Made by a program: the position numbers and the translations under genes
Assembly (NCBI GenBank): GCA_020634245.1
Contig: JACKCC010000009.1
Coordinates: 372,001 to 436,000 of the forward strand
DNA: 64,000 nt
Direction of reading: 5' to 3'
DNA from: Ardenticatenaceae bacterium
GTDB taxonomy: Bacteria; Chloroflexota; Anaerolineae; Promineifilales; Promineifilaceae
Part shown: in pieces, positions 58,355 to 64,000 of the stretch
Layout of the letters: the number at the start of each line of letters is the position of its first letter
Numbering within the stretch: position 1 is the first letter of the stretch
Notes under the pieces: generated by a model
What the model was told of the DNA's origin: nothing
Databases searched by the model: none
The model's input: only the letters and a program-made list of their open reading frames with translations

Positions 58355-60187
58355 TTAGGTAGACAACACACTATGTGCGAAACGCAGCATGATTTCCTGA
58401 TGTTGAATATCCTGTTCTGTGCCAGCGCCTAAGTGTCCCGCATCGAACCAGTGTACTTCTACGGACTTGCCTAATGCTTTAAGTTTGGCTTCGTATATCT
58501 CGATCTGACGCGCAGGAGTACGTGTATCATTTCGCCCTTGAATAATAAGCACCGGGGCGCGAACTTGTTCGATGTAGGTGATGGGAGAACTGGCAGAATA
58601 TTGCTCCGGCTTTTCCTCTGGCGTACCCCCAAAGAGGGCGACCTGGTAACCTTTCAGGGTATCAGCAGAGTCTCCATACATCATGACCCAATCCGCAATA
58701 GCAATCCCGGCCATACCGCCCGCCCATAGGTCAGGCCATTTGCCCAAGGCCATCAGTGTGTTGTATCCACCGTAAGACCAGCCTGTAACTAAAACCTGAT
58801 CCGGGTGTGCAATGCTTTCTTTTACCAGCCACTCACGCGCGGCAGCCATATCTTCGATTTCCCAATGGCCCGGATTGCCCCAAATTTTTTCCTGAAATTC
58901 GCGGCCAAACGTCATGGAGCCGCGATAGTTAATTGTCAAGAATGCAAAACCATGATCCATCCATGATTGGCTGGACGGCTCGAAGATCTCAGGGTTCACA
59001 GACTCTGGCCCACCATGGGTGTGCAGAATAGTCGGGAAGGGGCCTTCGCCCTCTGGCAGACCAAGCCAACCTTGAATTACTTGCCCATCCGATGAAGGGA
59101 ACGTAACCGATTTCCAGGGATGACCAGGTGGCACTTCACTCGCTGCCAGTACCGTGCGGGTTTTGACCCCGCTGGTGCTATTTAGCGCGATGAGTTGTGA
59201 TGGATGAGTTGCATCTTGCCACTGGGCAAAGATTTCATCTCCGGGTCCAAAGTACATTCCCGAATCAAAGAACCCAAATGTGCCGCTAGGGTGATTAAGT
59301 TGTTTGAGGGTATAAGTATCGAGATCATATACATAGAGCTGTTGAACCGCCTGAGCAAAGTGACAGAGTAAAATATAGCGTGCATCGGATGACCAATCCA
59401 CTGGAAAGACCTCGCCTTTAAGATCAGGCAAGTCCAGGTCAATCCGTTCATTCGTGCGCGAGTTCCAAAGCAGAGGTCGCTTATTGCCTGAGTGGTTTGT
59501 GGTTCCCAGCAAGCGCATATCACCGGGCGCAGGTGAGAACATAAGGGCTTCTAAACTCGTCCCCTCCCCATCCCACAACTCCGCAATTTGTTCTCCACTG
59601 TCAACATCGTAGGCTAATAGATTATAATGTTGCACGGTAGCGCGGTCAGTTGTGGCAATGACAGCAATCTCGCCTGCGTGCGAAAAGAATGGCCCTATGA
59701 CAAACTTATGACTGTGAAACAAACGGCGAGGTATACCCAGCGCTCCGTTTGACTCACGACCTATGCTGTAAATATGGAAGCCTTCAGCATCAGCTGCAGT
59801 AAAGCCGATGCAATTGCCCGTTATGCTAGCACCAAAAAAGAAGGACGAATAGGGTGCCAAGTTTGGGGTAACATCTTGCACTTCTCCACCCTCAAATGGG
59901 ATTCGTACATAATGACCAATCTCGTTTCCCTGCTTATCGTCCAAATAATAAACGTAACGGCCATCCGGCGCGAACGATGCAAACAATATACCAGTTGGTC
60001 GCTCTGTGAGTTGGCGCAGTGCGCCTGTGGGTACATCCCACGCATACAATTGGTACTTGCCTGATTTGTTGCTCACTGCCAAGCCACGATCCGGCGCGGC
60101 TTTAGCAAGTTGCGTCCACAAAATGACAGGCGCTCGGAAACGTTGTTTCCAGGGAGCATAATCATCAAGTTGTAATTTATTCAACAT
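58355..60187 (-). CDS. S9 family prolyl-oligopeptidase-type peptidase
   Basis: 610 residues from ATG 60187, placed by AGGAGG. The N-terminal part (about 30-340) is a beta-propeller of YxxD/N blades (FAPDGRYVYYLDD, YLYVYDL-like). The C-terminal alpha/beta hydrolase (about 360-610) has the nucleophile in TGWSYGGYN (S471), Asp in IIQGRNDTRTP and His in DAGHLGAG. It should cleave short peptides or amino-acyl derivatives in the cytoplasm; no signal peptide. It contains no octamer copy, unlike its neighbours, and may be more recently acquired. Confidence 0.88.
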   Translation of the reverse strand: MLNKLQLDDYAPWKQRFRAPVILWTQLAKAAPDRGLAVSNKSGKYQLYAWDVPTGALRQLTERPTGILFASFAPDGRYVYYLDDKQGNEIGHYVRIPFEGGEVQDVTPNLAPYSSFFFGASITGNCIGFTAADAEGFHIYSIGRESNGALGIPRRLFHSHKFVIGPFFSHAGEIAVIATTDRATVQHYNLLAYDVDSGEQIAELWDGEGTSLEALMFSPAPGDMRLLGTTNHSGNKRPLLWNSRTNERIDLDLPDLKGEVFPVDWSSDARYILLCHFAQAVQQLYVYDLDTYTLKQLNHPSGTFGFFDSGMYFGPGDEIFAQWQDATHPSQLIALNSTSGVKTRTVLAASEVPPGHPWKSVTFPSSDGQVIQGWLGLPEGEGPFPTILHTHGGPESVNPEIFEPSSQSWMDHGFAFLTINYRGSMTFGREFQEKIWGNPGHWEIEDMAAAREWLVKESIAHPDQVLVTGWSYGGYNTLMALGKWPDLWAGGMAGIAIADWVMMYGDSADTLKGYQVALFGGTPEEKPEQYSASSPITYIEQVRAPVLIIQGRNDTRTPARQIEIYEAKLKALGKSVEVHWFDAGHLGAGTEQDIQHQEIMLRFAHSVLST

Positions 60188-60403
60188 AGCAACCTCCTGG
60201 CACACAAAGAAAATGGTGTAGCCGCTCTCTAATCATGCCGATTCAAATTTAACATACACTCTTTTTCAAAATGAAAACGTTGCCTATAAGTCGGCACAAG
60301 ACGAAAAATGGGGGTTCATGTGTAATAATGGTCAATGTGGGTTCCCAATTCCCGACAAAATGCTATCTTGATACAGTATAAAACACGTCAACGAAATTCT
60401 CAA

Positions 60404-60440
60404 CAAAAAACGGCTCCCAACACCTGTTGGCAGCCGTTTC
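60404..60440 (-). terminator. Terminator of the lipoprotein gene on the minus strand
   Basis: Read on the minus strand: AAACGGCTGCCAACA pairs with TGTTGGGAGCCGTTT with one mismatch, followed by TTT(TTTG). It lies 24 bp after the stop at 60464. The gap 60188-60403 shows nothing else. Confidence 0.8.
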
Positions 60441-60463
60441 TCTTTGAGCGATTTAGCCTTTCA

Positions 60464-62359
60464 TCAATTTACCAAACTGAAGGAAGTAACAATCGCATCC
60501 ACCTCGGTTTGTAAGTTGGTGGCTAACTCGACATCGCTGTAATCGTCCCGCGATAAATCAGTCAGGTTGAGGAAGAATTCCAGTTCCCCGGCGGGTAGGT
60601 ATTGGCCGGGATAGCCATAGTAAACTGCCTTGACCTTGCCCTCGTAGACCAGCGCCACCCGTTCCACTTCCTCCCCGGCAAAGTTGACGACTCCGGCCAG
60701 TTCCAGCTCGCCCGCGCCCACACCGCCCGGCCCCAGGATAACATTTTCGTCACTGCGGCGGTAGCCGATGATAAACTTGACGTCGCCCTGGCTCAATTCG
60801 ATGAAGTGCGGCTCCTCGCTCAGCGTCCAGTGGGCGGGGTAGGTGAAGCTGAAGCCGTAGGCGTCGTTGGCGTAGGTGAGGGCCGTGCTGTTACCGGGAT
60901 TGGCTCCTTCGCTGCGGCCAAACGTGCCCAAAATCTGGTCGGCCTCATTTTGCAGCGCCTCATCAATACCTGCGATGGCGCTGGAGGCCAGGTTACTCAG
61001 GCGGATGGCCAGCACCAGGTCGTTTTGCATGATTTCCGCGCCGTTGTTGTAGAGCACTTCCTTGACCAGATTGTCTTGTACCAGGAGTTGGCGGGGTAAA
61101 CGGCCGTCCAAAAACAAAATCTGGTAACTGTCCACCAACTCACCGGCGGGCATACCTGTCCCCTGAATATCCACCGCCTCATCCGGGTGGCGGAAGCCGA
61201 TGAGCAGGCTGGTCGTGCCCTGATTCAGCGTGACCAGATGCTCGCTTTCAGCCAGCGTCCAGGTCGCCGGGTAGCGGAAGAAGAAATCGTACGCAGCGTT
61301 GTCGTAGCGCTGCCAGCCTTCGGTCACCGCGCCCGCCGCTTCGATGCGGTTGACGGCGATGTTGACGCCGCCGGCATCGGGTACACCGGCCGTCAGTTGG
61401 CCCCAGATGCGGAAGGGCGTGCCGCTGTCGCGCAGCGCGTCCAGTTGGGCCTGGATGCTGGCGTCCAAACTGCCGATGCCGTACTCGATAGGCCAATCGC
61501 CGGTCAGGGTGAAGACGTCGTCGCCGCCGGAGCCGGGTTCGTCGCGGACGATGCTGGTCAGCGTGCCTTCCCAGCCGTCCACCAGGTCGGGGTCGAAGAA
61601 GTCGCCGGGGCCGTCGGGGCGCAGCCGCTCCACCAGGAGCTGGCAGTTCCCAACATCGGGCACATCGCAGTGCAGCGTGCCCCAGAAGTGGGCGTATTTA
61701 CCGGGCATTTCCTTGTCGCGCAAGCTTACGATTTGGCTCTCCACGTCGGGTGTGGCTCCGGCCAGACCGATTTGGCCCAGGCTTTCCGGCCACAGCGCCA
61801 GATAATCGTCGTACTGCGCGCCCGCGTCTGTGCTGTGAACTGAGCCGTACCAGGCAACGGCCGTTACGCTGCCATCCTCTTCGGCCACACCCAACACCTG
61901 CCCCGCCGCATCCACCTGCCCCTGCCAGACCGCGCCGGAACCGCTGTCGGTGACGATGATGCTGTAAATCGTGTCCACCGGATTGACGATGGGATAATCA
62001 ATGGTGATCAGCCAGTTGTCGGCCGAGAATTGATATTTGCCTGCGCCCACCCGATCGGATTCGCCGGTATATGTGGCCGTCCAGTCCAGATTTTCCGGCG
62101 GTGCGGCATCGTTTAGCGTTTGGCGCAGGTAGGACAGGGCGGCATCGACGGCGTTTTGCACCGGTTCGGGGGCAGGTTCGGTGGTGGGTTGGTCGGTTGG
62201 CTGATTTGTGGGTTGGGTCGTCGGTATTTCCACCGGAATCTCACTAGTCAGCTGAGCCGCTGGCTCAATTCCCACCTCAATCGCGCCGCAGGCGGTGGCC
62301 AAAACCACAACAGCCAGCAGCCAGAATAAATTGATAAATAGTTTTAGTTTTGTGTTCAT
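60464..62359 (-). CDS. Lipoprotein with two PsbP/DUF-type tandem domains, function unknown
   Basis: 631 residues from ATG 62359 (GGGAG six bases upstream). The signal peptide ends VVVLATACG (Cys about 24), followed by a Thr/Pro/Gln-rich linker (about 40-65). The C-terminal half carries two copies of one domain: YDNAAYDFFFRYPATWTLAE (about 362) and YANDAYGFSFTYPAHWTLSE (about 500). The middle (about 190-345) also has an internal repeat on DxxSQIxxLRDxxxPxxxWG. It is probably a surface or periplasm-facing binding protein. No catalytic motif is seen. Confidence 0.7.
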   Translation of the reverse strand: MNTKLKLFINLFWLLAVVVLATACGAIEVGIEPAAQLTSEIPVEIPTTQPTNQPTDQPTTEPAPEPVQNAVDAALSYLRQTLNDAAPPENLDWTATYTGESDRVGAGKYQFSADNWLITIDYPIVNPVDTIYSIIVTDSGSGAVWQGQVDAAGQVLGVAEEDGSVTAVAWYGSVHSTDAGAQYDDYLALWPESLGQIGLAGATPDVESQIVSLRDKEMPGKYAHFWGTLHCDVPDVGNCQLLVERLRPDGPGDFFDPDLVDGWEGTLTSIVRDEPGSGGDDVFTLTGDWPIEYGIGSLDASIQAQLDALRDSGTPFRIWGQLTAGVPDAGGVNIAVNRIEAAGAVTEGWQRYDNAAYDFFFRYPATWTLAESEHLVTLNQGTTSLLIGFRHPDEAVDIQGTGMPAGELVDSYQILFLDGRLPRQLLVQDNLVKEVLYNNGAEIMQNDLVLAIRLSNLASSAIAGIDEALQNEADQILGTFGRSEGANPGNSTALTYANDAYGFSFTYPAHWTLSEEPHFIELSQGDVKFIIGYRRSDENVILGPGGVGAGELELAGVVNFAGEEVERVALVYEGKVKAVYYGYPGQYLPAGELEFFLNLTDLSRDDYSDVELATNLQTEVDAIVTSFSLVN

Positions 62360-62392
62360 GTCATTCTCCCAATACAAATTTGATAAGCTTTC

Positions 62393-62425
62393 AGGTGACA
62401 GTCACTTTTGAAGTGACTGTCACCT
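62393..62425 (+). repeat. Perfect GTGACAGTCAC inverted pair
   Basis: AGGTGACAGTCACTT (62393-62407) and AAGTGACTGTCACCT (62411-62425) are exact reverse complements with a 3-nt spacer. This is the same arm used at 52975 and 53812, here with no payload. Confidence 0.85.
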
Positions 62426-62458
62426 TTGATTGTATCGGGAGGGTGTAACGGCCGTATA

Positions 62459-63403
62459 TCAGCCTTGTAACGGCTCCGTAACCGCTTGTGACAATTTTGT
62501 TACATCGCCGACGGGCAGGCGCAAATTGATTTGCGTGCCCTGGCCGGGGCGGCTGCGAATGCCGATCTGGCCGCCGTGACGCAGGACAATCGCCCGCACC
62601 AGCGCCAGTCCCAGGCCGCTGCCGGGAATACCGCGCGCGCCGTGCCCCCGGTACAGTTCCTGCCAGACGTAGGGCAGCTCATTTTCGGGGATGCCGGGGC
62701 CGGTGTCGGCCACCTCGATGAGGACAAACGCCCCATTTTCGCTGGCCCGCATCTCGATGGTATCGCCCGGCTGGGTGAATTTGAGGGCATTGTTGAGCAA
62801 ATTATAGACGGCCAGGAAGAGTAAATCCCGGTCACCGGCGATGGTGGGCAGCGGCCAGGGGGCACGAGGAATGGAGAGGGTCAACAGCCGCCTGTCGGCT
62901 TCGGGCATTTCCTGAGCAAAGGCGTAGGCGTCTTCCAGCAAATCGGTCAAATCGACCGGGGCGCGCTCGATGGGGCGCGTTTCCAGGTCGGATAGTTTGC
63001 GTAAATCGGCGACGAGGCGGCGCAACCGCTGGGCCTGGGCTTCGACACTGCGTACGGCCGTTGCCCCCATCTCATCGCCAGCGTTGACATTGGCCAGCCC
63101 GGCCAGGATTGCCGTCAGTGGATTTTTTAGCTCATGATCCAGCCGGTGCAGAAAGCGGCGGCGGTTTTCGCTGAATTGGACGGCCGTTTTCCGCTGCAAT
63201 CGCTCCGCCCGCTGCCACAAAAATACGCCTGCCCCAACCAACAAACTAACCAACAACCCCACCCAAAACAAAATCGCACTCAACTCCCCGCTCAAATAAA
63301 TTGACGGATTGGGCCAATCAGACAGCTTTAGCAAAACGCTCAAAATCGCTCCCAGCAAAAAGGGCAGTGCCGCCAGCAGCCAGGGCCAGATAGGACGCTT
63401 CAC
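62459..63403 (-). CDS. Membrane sensor histidine kinase (HisKA type)
   Basis: 314 residues starting at GTG 63403, overlapping the regulator stop (GTGA). Two membrane helices (about 8-25 and 45-63) bracket a short outside loop. HisKA with FLHRLDHELKNPLTAI (His about 90) and HATPase with NNALKFT, DTGPGIPE and GSGLGLALVRAIV follow. No separate sensor domain is present, so the signal is sensed by the membrane part or loop. Partner of the OmpR-type regulator next to it. Confidence 0.92.
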   Translation of the reverse strand: MKRPIWPWLLAALPFLLGAILSVLLKLSDWPNPSIYLSGELSAILFWVGLLVSLLVGAGVFLWQRAERLQRKTAVQFSENRRRFLHRLDHELKNPLTAILAGLANVNAGDEMGATAVRSVEAQAQRLRRLVADLRKLSDLETRPIERAPVDLTDLLEDAYAFAQEMPEADRRLLTLSIPRAPWPLPTIAGDRDLLFLAVYNLLNNALKFTQPGDTIEMRASENGAFVLIEVADTGPGIPENELPYVWQELYRGHGARGIPGSGLGLALVRAIVLRHGGQIGIRSRPGQGTQINLRLPVGDVTKLSQAVTEPLQG

Positions 63404-64000
63404 GGCCGTACCTCCACCGGCGCGGCAAAGCGGTAGCCCTGCCCCGGAACCGTCTCGATGTAGCGCGGATCGGCCGAATCATCCTGCAAGGCGCGGCGCA
63501 GTTCGGCCACCCGGGCGTCGACGGCCCGCGTCCCCACCGGGTAATCCCAGCCCCACACCGCATCCAGCAGCCGGTCGCGGCTGACCAGTTCGTCGGGATG
63601 CGTCAGCAAATATTCCAGCAGCGCCAGCGCTTTGGGCGTCAGTGTCAATTCTTCATTGTTGAGGTAAGCGCGGCGGGCGCGGCGATCCAGCGTCAGCGGG
63701 CCGGAAGCCAGCTTCCAGGCAGCGGCCAGCGGCGGATGCCCCGGTCTGGCCCGGCGCAGCACAGCCCGGATGCGGGCCACCAATTCGTGGGGATCGAATG
63801 GTTTATTGAGGTAATCGTCGGCCCCTTCTTCCAGGGCCATGGCGCGTTCCATCGATTCGCCGACCTGGGTCAGCAGGATGATGGGCGTCCAGTTATCTTC
63901 GTGCCGCAGTTGGCGCAGCGCTTCACGGCCGTCCATCTTGGGCATCAACACGTCCATCACCAGCAAATCAGGCTGGAGGGCCGCCGCTTGTTGCAGCGCT
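63400..64000 (-). CDS. OmpR-family response regulator, N-terminus outside window
   Basis: About 200 residues are visible, entering from the window end (first complete codon at 63999). The receiver has phospho-acceptor in LLVMDVLMPKMDG and the conserved K in LNKPFDP. The winged-helix output domain shows LTPKALALLEYLLTHPDELVSRDRLLDAVWGW and VDARVAELR. The stop TGA overlaps the kinase GTG start, a translationally coupled pair. The target genes are unknown; the lipoprotein downstream is the nearest candidate. Confidence 0.9.
   Translation of the reverse strand, partial: ALQQAAALQPDLLVMDVLMPKMDGREALRQLRHEDNWTPIILLTQVGESMERAMALEEGADDYLNKPFDPHELVARIRAVLRRARPGHPPLAAAWKLASGPLTLDRRARRAYLNNEELTLTPKALALLEYLLTHPDELVSRDRLLDAVWGWDYPVGTRAVDARVAELRRALQDDSADPRYIETVPGQGYRFAAPVEVRP

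Noticed and set aside
1..64000. tRNA and rRNA genes
   Set aside because: I looked through the gaps between genes for cloverleaf-type stems and conserved rRNA stretches and found none I could support.

Overview
The window looks like a chromosomal segment of a filamentous-type Chloroflexota (Anaerolineae/Caldilineae-like) bacterium. This is inferred from secreted proteins and lipoproteins with Thr/Pro-rich linkers, an S8-peptidase C-terminus typical of that phylum, a secreted protein ending in a YLPVIVK tail, and the gene content; no rRNA or tRNA gene is visible to confirm it. A genome-style signature is the octamer ACGGCCGT, which I count by eye about 70 times in 64 kb (about 1 expected by chance), mostly inside genes.

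Layout. 1-2.9 kb: tail of a secreted peptidase-like protein, a terminator, then two insertion sequences side by side. 3-10.8 kb: GH13 alpha-glucan enzyme, patatin-like phospholipase, a small unknown protein, a NarL-type two-component pair, and a ParB-like/universal-stress fusion. 10.9-22.3 kb: a sulfur module made of a TusA-like carrier, an FeS/NrfD membrane fusion, a molybdopterin oxidoreductase, a persulfide dioxygenase-rhodanese with an in-frame TGA at its conserved Cys (candidate selenoprotein), two YeeE/YedE sulfur transport halves, a TorD-like chaperone, a SulP-STAS-rhodanese transporter and a YfcE-like phosphoesterase. 22.4-26.9 kb: a 1503-residue hybrid histidine kinase. 27.1-30.5 kb: succinate dehydrogenase sdhABCD. 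30.5-39.6 kb: lipoproteins, a receiver protein, a large secreted protein, a GH17-like glucanase and an effector-associated-domain membrane protein. 39.9-50.8 kb: an AT-richer defence island (Z1 helicase, PD-(D/E)XK protein, MORC/MutL-like GHKL ATPase, two accessory proteins, a membrane PLD-like protein, a Mig-like HhH-GPD glycosylase, a cytosine-5 methyltransferase and an HNH nuclease remnant). It is almost free of the ACGGCCGT octamer, which suggests horizontal acquisition. 51-64 kb: an HU-like protein followed by a 22-bp tandem array, small membrane proteins, a GH13 neopullulanase-type enzyme, ribosomal protein S21, a histidine phosphatase, an S9 peptidase, a lipoprotein and an OmpR-type two-component pair cut by the window end.

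The non-coding DNA is unusually structured. Most gene junctions carry short inverted repeats built from tandem 'words'. Two such hairpins lie in frame inside the molybdopterin oxidoreductase gene. Larger dispersed elements share conserved outer arms but carry different palindromic payloads, and at 52975-53141 three repeat families are nested inside each other. The most promising novelties are the candidate selenocysteine persulfide dioxygenase, the nested and in-frame palindromic elements, the octamer, and the expanded MORC/Z1 restriction island.
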